Assembly: GCA_016508695.1 (NCBI GenBank)
Contig: VNKQ01000001.1
Coordinates: 62,001-126,000, forward strand
Direction of reading: 5' to 3'
DNA from: Hyphodiscus hymeniophilus
Lineage: Eukaryota > Ascomycota > Leotiomycetes > Helotiales > Hyphodiscaceae
DNA: 64,000 nt
Positions 23,966-35,029 of the stretch are shown here, piece after piece. The notes under the pieces were generated by a model. The model saw nothing but the letters and a program-made list of their open reading frames with translations. It did no database searches and was not told the origin of the DNA. A program made the position numbers and the translations under genes. Every line of letters begins with the position of its first letter. Within the stretch, counting starts at the first letter, position 1.

Positions 23966-24969
23966 GTTTACAGTTTTTATAACAATAGAGCCTTAGATTT
24001 GTATTGCTGAATTTTGGTCATTATTCAAAGGACGACGGCAGAACATCATGAGGATTATATACCACATATGAACATCCTCGAGTCTCTGCCGGGTAATTAT
24101 CAACTGAAAGCCTCTGATCCTGCCCTAAAGAGATTTTTCATGGCCATGGTGATTCTTCAATTTCGTCGTCCCTTTTTTTAATCGCCCATTGGTCACAGAA
24201 ACTGGTCTATGGAAAATAAAGTACTTTAGGCTGTAGAAGGATGCGGGCCATTTTTATATACACTTCTCATTGAATATCAACTGAGACGAAACCAGTACTA
24301 TCTGAACTTTAACCATCCGTGTGTATCAAAACTACCCGGCGGTGTAACGGTGGTGTGTTGCCCCTCTAAATCTACAAAGCTCCGGACTTCATGGGGCTTC
24401 TAATGCCACTTACATCTCCGCGATTGGCGCAATCACAGCGGATAAACAAACTCTTCGAAGCTGCTCTCCAAACTATCCCGCCCACTTCCCGCCTGTATGG
24501 AAAGATCTATGCAAGTGAAAAGCATCACGCCCCGACTGGCAGAGTCAAAAGTCACACAATGAAGAAATTAGTCAGAAGATAGCGGAGTACTGCATAGATT
24601 CCTTGAAAGAAAGAAAAAAATTATCCGGCTTACGTCGAAGAAGCTATTTCACCTTACGAAATTTTACATTGCAAATTTATTTTCTTGGCGCCGGGTAATT
24701 CTCCCCACATATTCAGCACTATGAAGGGTTACTACTGCTCTTCTTTTTTTGTGTTTCAAATCTTATCTTAATTATCCTTGATAAATACTAACAGCTTCGT
24801 CCGAGAAGGCTGGAAGATTAACTGGATACTTCTAGAATTAAGCAGAAGCAAAAGCTTAAAAACCCATTCTTTCATAAGGAGATTTTGTGTTAGTAATCCT
24901 ACAGTATCTACACTAGAAACTCAACATGCGCTCAACGATCCTTCTCATTGACAAAGTTGCCATAGAAAA
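23966..24969. other. intergenic region between regulator and GH3 gene
   Basis: About 1 kb between the stop of the XlnR-type gene and the start of the GH3 gene, holding the 3' end of one and the promoter of the other. The 11-mer GCCGGGTAATT occurs twice (24088 and 24691) in the same orientation, a possible regulatory repeat. I saw no perfect GGCTAA XlnR site by eye. An open frame of 63 residues at 24391-24582 has no sign of being a gene. Confidence 0.5.
24054..24063 (-). promoter_or_regulatory. possible TATA element of the GH3 gene
   Basis: On the minus strand the sequence reads GGTATATAAT about 90 nt before the start codon at 23965, a normal place for a fungal TATA box. Support is position and sequence only. 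Confidence 0.35.
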
Positions 24970-27527
24970 TCACAAAGCCAATCCAGTTCCGCCTCCACAC
25001 CAACGATAGAAGGATAAAAGCTCTCGTGTTCGCCCACGCTGGCTGGAAGCCCTTCCGGGCAAACCCTGAGCATATTCAAGTGCATTCAGTAATGTATTTC
25101 TGAAGTTTCGCTATAGCGAAGGCCTAAGTAAGCGGCGTCTCTTGGGCATAGATTCATGTGTATGTCTCACCTGATACTGGTTGCTCTGTCTGACTACAGA
25201 TATTTCATGAGCCCTAACAAGTGTTTGGCAAGCCTGAATCACCAAATCACTGGCTCTGTGTTGGAGTTTCTCCACAATGAACAGAAAGAGAGTGGACCCC
25301 TGAAGGAGGTAGATGCCGAAGAAGAAGGGCATTCGATCTAGGTTAGGGTCCAATCGAAGAATTTGTTGAATCGGTTCGATAGTTCGAATAGCATGGTCTG
25401 TAGCAGAGAGACACTCTACAGAAGTAACCCACGAGTTGTTCTCATATAAGAGATCAGTAGGATCCCATTTTCCCGTCAGAAGTATATGCAGTACATGCAT
25501 TATGTACGTACTATACGCAACCATTATTCGAATGTCAGCCTCAACTTCCATTGATACTGGTGATAATGTGTTGTCTACCATTATGTTTGTTCGTTAGCTC
25601 TAAGATCTCTTGCTGGGCATTCTTACACTTGGTAGACTTGGAGTATTACCGTCGCCATTCTCGCCAAGAGGGGATACAACACACGCAAGAGATTTAGTCC
25701 AGACATCCAAACTCTTCTCATACATGCCCAAATGAAGCAAGATACTGTTGACTTGCTGTTTGAAATTATCAGAGCTTTCAATATGTTTTTGGAAGGACGG
25801 ATTCCGTCGAAAATGCTGTAAATCAACAATCTCTCCAAGAATCCCCATGAGCGGGAGGAAAAACCCGAAGATGCCAGTTCCAGTGCATTCGTATGATATT
25901 CCTCGCTGTCTTTCTGCTGGATCAACAAGATTCCCGTTCTGCCATGCTGTTTCGTCCAGAGGGTGATAAAGGTACTGACATTCTGCGTCGCGGAGGAATA
26001 GCGGCCGATTATAGCACAATCCCAGATGTCGATCCACAATATACAACAGCCACCAGACACGACGTCGTTCTTCCCGTCTCTCCTCCCATGAAGTCATTCT
26101 CCCTCTTCTCTCTCTGTAGTGCCTCATTTCTCTGTCACAACAAATACCTCCACTAGCCGTATCTTGCTCTGCATTTACTATTAGAGCTTCAGCTTCAACT
26201 TCAGTGGTCGGGCTCGGTTCACGACATAATCCCGAGTCCCACGCAAGAGCCCATGCGGCACTCCACCATTTTATGCTCGCAGCCTTCTGCTCACCTGCAG
26301 AGATACCTGTTGCTATGTGTATGTATGAAACTATGCGATCGAGCGAGTTGTCTGACGGTCTCAAATAGCCATAGCCAGTACTAGTCGCAGCAGCTGCGGT
26401 TCTGTCGCGATGAGTTTGAAGAAGCGTCGTAATTATATTGAATAATGCATCGCAAATTGTTTTGCGAGATGACGGATGGCTTGCCAAGAAACCATAGTCT
26501 TGGGCAGCAGCCCATAATATCGTGGCAAGCAGGACGGGTGAGCATAAGCGAGGGTGTGTTGGGTGCAACAGCGATTGCTTTCGGAATATTTGGCCCAGAA
26601 TATATGATGACGATGGGTTTATCGGTGTCAAAGAGGAGGTGGTACAGTAATGGTTCAGGAGCTCGTTGGCGAGGGCAGGTTTAATGACGTTGGCGAGATA
26701 TGGCAGAACTGGATTCAAAACCGGGTATCGGTGTTCGGAAATTTGGTCAAAGACTGCAGATGGTAGGGGAGCACAACTTTCTGGTATAGAGCGAGCGTCA
26801 GAGGCTGTTTCTAGAGATCCTTGAAATGAAGTTCGTCTCTCAATAGAGTCTTCAGCTAGTCGCCACAGACTCCGCTCTCCAGGTCGATCATATTCTTGTC
26901 TCGATTCTCTTCCTTCCTCTGATCCTGAGGTGGCCCAATGAAGGCTCGGCAAGTTTTCTCTGGGGTTTGTCTCGGCAATGTAAAGCTCAGGAGTTGGTAC
27001 AAAGCCATCCATATCGATCATAGGTCCTTGCCAGGGATAAGGTGAAAGCACTTGCACGGGCAGGGACCCAAATCCGCCGCCTGAGGTGTAAGTCCGTGAC
27101 TCTGGTAAGCTCCTCCCCATATTGTCAACAGGCGAGGCCGATCGTCTGCTTGATGGCAGGTGCATACGCCCAGCTGCATGATCTTGTTGTGCTCGAAGCT
27201 GAGCCTCGATAGTGTCGTCTTCGTCGGATTCAACCTGATCCTCTGACCCAGATATACTATCAATCGCAACCGCTTCGAAACGCAAGATCTTTGATGGACG
27301 TCCTCGCTTTCTCATTTTTTTCTGATAAAGGCAGTCCTCCTGAAACACTTTAAAAGTCAGCTCGCAGAAGGTTTCATTTCGTGCCACTTATACCACCTAC
27401 TATCACAACGCGAGCAAGGTTGCTTTCCGTCACATTTTGTATGAGCTTTGTTGCACGTATCGCAAGCTTGGGCTACGCGTCGCTCGCGTTGACAGGCCTC
27501 ACCAGCGATTTCCATATGGCGAGGCAT
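24970..27527 (-). CDS. XlnR/Xyr1-family Zn2Cys6 transcription activator
   Basis: A nuclear DNA-binding regulator of the family that switches on xylanase and related genes. My model has four exons: 27527-27401, 27347-25629, 25574-25171 and 25110-24970, with introns of 53, 54 and 60 nt, giving 796 residues. The zinc cluster is at residues 22-48 with spacing C-x2-C-x6-C-x5-C-x2-C-x6-C (Cys22, 25, 32, 38, 41, 48), split by the first intron, followed by a basic KKMRKRGRPSK stretch. The fungal transcription factor domain occupies the middle, with MHVLHILLTGKWDP and FFFGIYLLQGS blocks. The last exon restores the family's typical C-terminus (QRNFRN... to GGGTGLAL). It is shorter than classical XlnR (roughly 870-950 residues) and has a divergent zinc cluster, so it may be a second copy rather than the genome's main XlnR. 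Start chosen at the ATG before RHMEIAGE; a start further upstream is not excluded. Confidence 0.87.
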
Positions 27528-28439
27528 TTTCCTAGCGAGCCGTTGTAGCTTCTAGTGTATCGCCGTCGGCGCACGATAAAAAGAGGCCGTAGAGCAGCTG
27601 CTCTTAGTGACAGGTGAGGTTCAATTTTGAAGCCGGTATAGGCTAAAATGTTTGAGACGGGGCGCGTGTTAAGATAGAGAGAGAATAGAGAGAGAGAGAA
27701 GAGACAGAGCAAGCGCCAAGTCAGCAGGTTTCAACGTCCGGCTAGAACCAGGTAAAGAATAGTTACCAATTGTTATTCTATCAGGTGGCTTTTGGTCAGA
27801 TGGTTTTTGGTCAGGTAGCCGTGATCGGTGGAGTTGATGAAACCAAGCCATTCTACTGATCTGAGTACCAATTTCTCTGTGACAAGGATATGAAATTAGT
27901 ACGAGGCGGATGAGTTGATTTTCTAGCGGCCATCCAGACCAGGTGTGATTGTGGCGTTGTAGATCCAGCATTCAAGGCGCTGTCATTGGAAATAGAAAAG
28001 CAATACTGCTTTTTTCCAATCTCTATTCAGGTCTTGCGCCGGTGCCAGTTATTCGGACTATGCAGGCAGGACATGGCGCCGTCACTGCTTCTGTATCTGT
28101 CTTGATCTGATGTTGTATAGAGGATTGTGAATGAGCTTAGAATTCTAGGCTCAACCTCCGACGAAGCGACAACTCAATTGCAAGAAGAGATGCTTGATGA
28201 TAGACACTAAGGGATATACTCCACCGCTCTTCGCACATGTAAGGAAGCTGACGGGATGGATGCTGACATCACTACCAATGCAGGACCCTGTATGAGCCAG
28301 CGTTACTTTGGTGTTATTAAGCATAATCGTTTGGTGAGCCCCGCACTCTTCGGCTTAGGGTTCTGCCACATGGTCCATCGGATGATGCCGAGTGAAGACT
28401 AAGGAGCCAGGCACAAAGCTGCTTGCCGTGGCGTTAAAC
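27528..28439. other. promoter region of the XlnR-type gene
   Basis: Contains a (GA)n-rich tract at about 27673-27708 (the minus strand is CT-rich, as in many fungal promoters) about 150 nt before the start codon. Repeated TCAGGTGGCTTTTGGTCAG-type units occur at 27780-27820. No other gene was recognised; the frame at 27669-27971 is low-complexity and leucine/serine-rich at its end. Confidence 0.4.
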
Positions 28440-28447
28440 GATGATAC

Positions 28448-31400
28448 GGTGAGTGATTCCCCCCCCCCCCCTATTTGGATTCCCCCCCCCCCCCTAACCT
28501 AATGGGGTATCACACTATATTTTTCATGCGCCACCTGGATACTACTAGGTACTAGTATTTTTAGTATATCGCTATACTAATTATAAGTACCTAGATATAT
28601 CTAATATCTCTATAAGTAATTATTGCGTATACCCGGACTTGAAGGTGAAAATATCTAGGCTTAGGAAAGGGGTTTAAAGAGAGGTCTAAACTTATTGAAT
28701 TTCTATTAAAACTATTAGAAATTAGGTGTAAAAAAGTAACTTTTTAACCGAATTACAATACTAATATTTCTCTTTTAAATACCTAGGAACTCTACTACTA
28801 ATAAAAGCGTAAATCTAGTTATGCGGATAAGGGAATCGAGTCGTTATATTACGTACTAGGAACCCACTTATCTTAGGATACAAAATAAGCCTAGTTTTGC
28901 GTGTGATTCTAGCCCAAATTTATGCCTAACGATAGTGGGGGCATCGCTCCTATCTCTCTCTCAAACTATACGCTAATATTATATGTGTAACCTATTATTA
29001 AAAAAGGTAGGAAGGCTAGTTAGGACTTATAGAGAGGCTGATTTTAGGTGTAAAACTAGCCGAATTTAGTGCCTATTTGCGAGCTTAGTACTAGAGTATA
29101 AATGCCTTATATTACTTGATTTCTTCCCCTTTGTTAAATAGCTCTTAGTTAAATCGAGTTAGGTGTAGGAGACGCTTATTAAATCGTTGTAAGTGCCTTA
29201 GTTCGACGAGTATATAGTACGTTAGGACATATACTTCGATTATAACTTATCGCAATATAACTATAGTATATTGCCTTATCGTAATTCTATTTAATATAAG
29301 CTAAGTAATACTATAACTAAGGTCGATCTTACTTAAACTAACTTAATATTCTCCTTATTTAAGCTCTTTGTATCGTTATATATTATTGTCGGTAAGCCCT
29401 TTGCGTAGCTTTTTTAGTTCGTCTTTGCTAGCGGGTCTCTAGGTCAAGAATAAGTAGTTCTAAGAGAGTCGTAACTATACTAGGAGGTGGTTTATACTAG
29501 TGCTAGTAAGAGTAGAAATCGAGTAGTTATATTACTCCCCCTACGTCGAGTCGTAACTTAATTATATACTAATAAGGCACTCTTATTAAAGTAAAATAAG
29601 TACTAGTACAAATAGTACTATTTTTATAATTTGCCTATCGCTAATAGACTATGTACTAATCGTGTAATTTGGCAATAGTATAAGGGGTAATATAACTACG
29701 AATATAACCGTAAAACTCTCTTATATAGCTTACTCTTATAGTACTAATTTGCTAGGCTCGATACGTACGAATTTCCGTTAATTGCAAATCGATATAGAGT
29801 TGAATTATAGACCTAACTGTGCGTAAGTTCTTACGAGAGTTCTTAATCTAGCTTTTGATAATATAATAGTTCCCTTTAAGTCGAGAGGTTATAGTCGTCC
29901 CTACGTGAAAAAAGAGGTTAATAAACGCGTGTAAAACCTTCTTTTTATATATGCTAAACTACTACCCAATATAGTACGAAAGAGCCTATCGAGACTCTTT
30001 TTTTTCGGCGCATTCTTAGAGTTGTTATTACATAGGATTTCGAGTTATAAGGGTATGTAGAACTCTATTATTCTAGTGAAATCGCTCCTTCTATTTCCCT
30101 AAGATATCGTTAAACTCGTCCTTTGTTTTTATAAATACGTACTCCTTAAAACCCTTAAAAAACTCTTCCTATTTTTCCTTAGTCTCAAAGTATAGTTTAT
30201 AGTACTTGAGAACGTTTATACTAATATGCTAATAGCAAATAATAGTCTTAGTACGTATAGTGGGAAACCTTAACTTAATGGCCTAAATTAAAGCTTCCTT
30301 ATAATTGGTACTAATAACTAATAGGTATATACTAGGTTGAAAGTAGTTAGAGAGGTGATTTATCGCCTAGGAGTAGTCTTCGAAGGTCTCTTAATTTAAT
30401 AAGACAATACTAATAGTATACCCTTTATTAAGGCCGTCGATAGCGAGTATATCAAGTATTAGTATACCCTATTTGTTAGTATTGTAAGTGTAATTAAGTA
30501 AGAGAATAAAGGGGTTTTCGTTAAGGTATTTAACGGCTCTAAAATCGATTTTTAGTAATTATTTAAAAGGAGGTTTTTAGATACTAAAAAAGGTTGATTT
30601 TATACTAAATTTTAGTTAGAAAACCTATTTAGGTTCTAAAACTTAGAGACCTATATTTGGATATAGGTTTTAGCCTAGTTTTAGTGTAAAATCAGCCCTT
30701 TTTAGTATCTAAAAAGGTAAAAAATAGTCCTTACCTAGAATTTACTAAAAATAGTTTCTCGATTCGATTCGTTACCTTATTTATCGAGTACTCAAATACT
30801 ATTTCCCTATTTGCCTTTAACCTACTTAATTTATTAATTAACGCCTTGTTCGGTTCTTTTCTTATTAATAACGCCCTTTCCTTTTGCGCAGTCTTGTTAT
30901 ATATATCTCGATTTATAATTAAAAGGTTTGAGTTGCTATTCCTAAGTGCTAATTTCGTTCGAGACGCAAGTATACTAGTTGCGTGATTCGCAAGAACAAT
31001 AGCTTCTTAAGAAGAGGTGAGACAACGATTCTTATAGTATACAGAGGGGTCGTTAACTTAGTAATTATAATCGATTCTTCCCTCGATATATTGCAAAGAC
31101 TATATATTACTAGCTAACTCTCGAACCTTTAGCTTTATATTATAATCGGCCTTCTTCGTCCCCTTATTAGGTCTCTTTCGATCGACTTGCTATACTATTC
31201 TTTTATCGATTTTCCCGAAGTGTTTATATATTAGATACTTAATATAACGACCGAACCGCTTCTCTAAACCCTTTCCCTTTATAATAGCCTACCTAGCGAG
31301 TTTATAGTAGTCTTGCGCATGTTTTTTAAGGTTTATAAACGTCGCAAAATTACCTTCTAATAGTAGAGAAAGAGGAGGCACGTTATAGTGGTTATAGGGT

Positions 31401-31724
31401 CCAAATGTAGCTAACGCTATCCTAGACGCACGCGTAATAGTAAGATTAGTATTAATTTGAGTGGGAGACGCTATAAGAGTAGTAGCTTGGGTATCGGCAA
31501 AAGATATTTTGAGAGCGACGGTAAGGTAGCGACGACGAGGTCAAGAATGAGTACTAATGCTACGGGTATAGAGATCGCGATTATTTACTATAGAGGTCGC
31601 GTACCCTTGATACCGCTTTCCACTTTAAGTAACGACGACGACGACGCGAACCCAATATAGTACTAATACCCCATTAGGTTAGAGGGGGGGGGGGAATCCA
31701 AATAGGGGGGGGGAATCACTCACC
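28448..31724 (-). mobile_element. RIP-degraded Mutator-like (MULE) element, ~3.28 kb
   Basis: The left end reads GGTGAGTGATTCC, a C tract, TATTTGGATTCC, a second C tract, then TAACCTAATGGGGTAT; the right end is the inverted counterpart, about 63 bp long. The direct repeat GATGATAC flanks it (28440-28447 and 31725-31732); counted with the shared C it is 9 bp, the usual MULE duplication. The interior is AT-rich with a transposase relic on the minus strand. It splits the promoter side of the XlnR-type gene from the DUF1996 region. Confidence 0.85.
30160..30545 (-). pseudogene. MULE transposase core, killed by RIP
   Basis: Reading the minus strand from about 30545 downward gives a frame with the Mutator transposase pattern: NPF.LLL.YTY.TNK then LDILAIDGLNKG, then a block like the family's SWA...LS..F, and KLRFPTIRTKTIICY-stop-HIS. 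Stops replace tryptophan and tyrosine or glutamine positions, again as RIP predicts. The catalytic D..D..E triad of MULEs would lie here, but some positions are altered. The remaining transposase on both sides is present but too decayed to delimit. Confidence 0.78.
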
Positions 31725-32076
31725 GATGATACAGCAGATCTCATCAATTTTGAACTAGTTCACGAAGCCGAACTAGTGGGGCTAGACACGGGGAATGCTG
31801 CTTGGTTACCGCTGGAGAACAATGCGGGATAGCCATGTTGACCTCGTGCGTGTCTTCGCTCTTTGTTTTTAGGCTAAATGCACTTCCTGCACCAACGAAG
31901 ACCTCGATCCTGCATCCTACCCTTTACCAATAAGGACACTTTAAAGTGAAGGACAAACTTGCGAACAGACCAATCAAGATTTTACCCGTTGGGAATAATT
32001 GGGTCCCGGCGAACTATTAGCTGGAATACGAGCGTAGAAGACTAGAATCCACCCCACGGGGGTAGTCGCTCGTGCC

Positions 32077-32185
32077 ATCCCCCCCATAAATGAACCCTAT
32101 TTTGTGGGCCTGGCACAGACAGGTTTTTGCTGTGGTTTGGCTCGTGCCAGCGTTGCCATGCCAGTTTTTGTTCATGGGGGAGGAT
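32077..32185. repeat. short inverted repeat, possible mini foldback element
   Basis: The arm ATCCCCCCCATAAATGAAC (32077-32095) and its imperfect complement GTTCATGGGGGAGGAT (32170-32185) enclose about 75 bp that contain a further pair GCTCGTGCCAG / TGCCATGCCAG. No clear target duplication was found. Confidence 0.4.
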
Positions 32186-32413
32186 AGTAGTTCATCCTTC
32201 TCTGTCCTGAAGTATTGTCAAAGCGGGTTTATATAGACGATCTCACAAGGATATCCCACAACCTAACTTAATTGATTTACGGGCTGCTGGATTATTACAA
32301 GGACATATTTACATAGAAGATAGTAAAGACTCAAACTCTTATTGATGATCCCTATTAAAAAAGCTGATAGTGTTACTAGGAAGCCTTGCGTCGAAGATTG
32401 ATATATTAATTCA

Positions 32414-32462
32414 GGGCGGGGGGGGGGGCTATATACCGATGAGGGGGGGTATATACCGACGA
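32414..32462. repeat. tandem duplication with G tracts
   Basis: Two adjacent units of about 20 bp, G7-C-TATATACCGATGA and G7-TATATACCGACGA, preceded by GGGCGGG. The G runs could form a quadruplex. No adjacent gene gives it a role. Confidence 0.6.
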
Positions 32463-33295
32463 CATCCGTGGAGTTGGGACGCAATTCCAGGATTTTTGGT
32501 CGAAAGATTTAAGGACTGTACACTACTGTCGCAGATCATTTATGGACCCTTTCGCGCACTGTTGCGTTTCGGACCGACTGGATATCCCAATCCTAGCATC
32601 TCGATCCGTAAGGCACCTTCTTGTTTCGGGTAAAATTGCTGGCAATATTAACAACTGGTCATTATCACCTTCCTTTGAGGCGAACAGGAAACACGAATCC
32701 TACCAGATAGGTAGGCAAAGCGATGCTGATGCGTGTAGAAGGGGCGATTGTCACGCCATAAGGCCGTCAGCGGCGGACAGGAAACGCTAATGATGGTCAG
32801 GAGTTCCGACGTGCGTCCCAAAGGTATACCTCATTGATTGCCATCTATACAGAGAAGTAAGGTGCAATGTTTCCAGGTCAAAAGAGTACTGTGCCGGGGC
32901 ATTTACTCAATAGTGCGGATGTGTTCCAGGGACGGTATGTAGTCTGAACCGTGGAGTCTGCTACTTTAACTCTGAATATAGCTTGAGTCCCAGAATTAGC
33001 TGCGTTACAGGTACGTGCTTCTAATTCAGGTCCATGGAGAACAATTTTGCTACTTAAAAAAAGATGTCAGAAGTATACAAACTTTACTTTCATAAGTATG
33101 CCACCAGATCATAGGCTGAGTCCCCCAAGCGTTAATTAGTAACTCCGTACGATCGCTACAGTCAGGTAGAGTACTGGCTGAGCTTACTACGACAGCCTTA
33201 ATATTGGCAAAACTGACGCAGTCTATCAGAACTAACATCCTCGGTAAGGACTGAAATTAAAATACACCAAATTGATCGACTGAGAATAGAATAAT

Positions 33296-34461
33296 TTAAA
33301 GAAGCTCTCTACGCTGATTCGGACTTATCTCGTAGCACTTAGGCTGCTCCAAAGTCTTGAATTTGATGGCCCCGTTCGTTAGCACCCATATCGATAGATT
33401 GTATGACAGCAGACGCAGAGGGTAGAGAGGGAGCAGGAGACAATAGTAGAGATGAAGGAAACGCAAGTTTTTTCGGGACGGCGACACACGAAATGTCGTT
33501 GGTAGAGACATTGCCAAGTCTGGAGTCCTTGTTGAAGCGTTGGCTGCGCCGCCGGGGGCTGTTAGAGTAGGGACGCCGGTCGTATTAGCGACAAAACCGC
33601 CGGAGTAAGCCGGAATCGTGTATGGAGTAGGGCTGACCAAAGTCAGATGTGTAAGAGGCCTATCTACAACGCAGTTGGGTATGACATTTAACATTGTGTT
33701 TGGAGGCCCAATAAGGGGCATCGTCTGAGACGTTGGACAAGCAGGCTTTATCGAAGGCAGACCAGGCTTGCCCCATGGCGGATTACAACCTGGAAGGGAT
33801 GAAATTGGCTCGACGAGGCCTATGTTCTCCTGTGGGAGGGGCCATAAGCCGGACAGCTCTTGGCCTGTGCTAGATTGAATTTTGGAAGTTACGATATCGA
33901 GTGGAAGTAAAGCATTAGGTATTGTACTGATCAATTGGATTGAATCGAGATTATTAAGGTACAGTGGAAAGAAGAGTCTTGAGTTAAGCTCAAGCTCTTC
34001 GCCGGTCACTTGCACGTGACGTACTAGCCGGATTGGGGAGGTCCAAGCGGGTAGAGGGAATCCCATATTCCAATATTGAATAAGCTACTGGATGCAGCTG
34101 TTTGATGTAGTTGGTGCTGGTATTTTTCAGAAGGCTTTCAAGCAATGTTTCGTCAAAACCCCATCACAAAGTCAAAGTGTGCTGACGCGCCAAGTATACC
34201 ACCGTTTACCCATATGAGTCTGGATATATTGACACCCTCTGTAGCAAATGAGGTTCCGAAGACAACTGATGGGACGAGTTTTGGCCATCTAGGGTCCTTG
34301 CAGTGAGACTGTTTACCCCAGTCGCGAGGTGGCCAGGGTCGCCTCGCAAATAGTTGCCCTGCGACCAGGCGATTAACGGGTCGGAGCGTGCCAAATCCAG
34401 CATTGTTTACTCCGTGAAGTTCCCTTGACCCCCTACCCGCCGTAGACATATGCGAATGCAT
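33296..34461 (-). pseudogene. broken DUF1996 paralogue
   Basis: Minus-strand frames show the second half of a DUF1996 secreted protein. The frame 34461-34153 ends with NGGILGASAHFDFVMGF, which aligns position for position with NGDADGSSGHADFMNGW of the intact gene at 35.0-36.4 kb, then hits TGA. The frame 34066-33296 carries the next conserved piece, PISSLPGCNPPWGKPG, equivalent to TELPGCNP of the intact gene, and a C-terminal extension rich in T, P and G. The N-terminal half with the HLHSLIGPD-type motif was not found. Base composition is normal, so it decayed by ordinary mutation rather than strong RIP. Head-to-head with the intact copy. Confidence 0.6.
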
Positions 34462-35029
34462 ACTTGGTGGTCTTACACGGGGAAGCCAATCCAGTTTTTC
34501 GATTATTCGAGTAGTAACCCGTCCAGGATTTTATAATTTTCTTAGTAGTTTAATACATGTATAAGTAGATTAGACTTACGTAACTGCGTTTGCGTGAAGT
34601 ACTTCGTAGTCTAACTTAACAAAGGGCTTGTCTCGGCGAGGGGGATAAGTACTGTCTTGATGTCACGACTTAAACCCTTAAATCTTATTAAACGCCTCAC
34701 CCCCGCATTCCGAAAGATCCAGAAACACTATACGGAGATACAGGCCCAGATGTTTCTTGTACCGGCTTTGCACGCAGGGATTAATTTGTATAGGTGAAAC
34801 GATCTGGTTGGGGCCAGAATCAAGGCGGCGTGATAAAAATTTGCGCCTGTGCCTCCGCATTACATATGTACTTTTAATAGTCCCTAACATTTCCAAATTT
34901 CCATTGTTTTTTTCAATCTCAGCATACACTCCTTTAGCCGACCTTTTGTCAATTCACTCTTTCAAATCATCTTTTTCGATATCGCTTATTTTCAACCGAC
35001 TTTTTCCCCTGATTCAGGTTTAGAATCCG

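Larger units (their letters stand above)
31733..33295. other. intergenic DNA with small repeats
   Basis: Normal base composition, no recognisable gene. Open frames of 73-87 residues (32263-32484 minus, 32370-32633 plus, 32542-32790 plus) overlap each other in several frames and show no family features. A short inverted repeat and a G-tract duplication are entered separately. Confidence 0.45.

Noticed and set aside
27673..27708. GA tract as a functional promoter element
   Set aside because: Simple repeat common in fungal promoters; no specific evidence beyond position.
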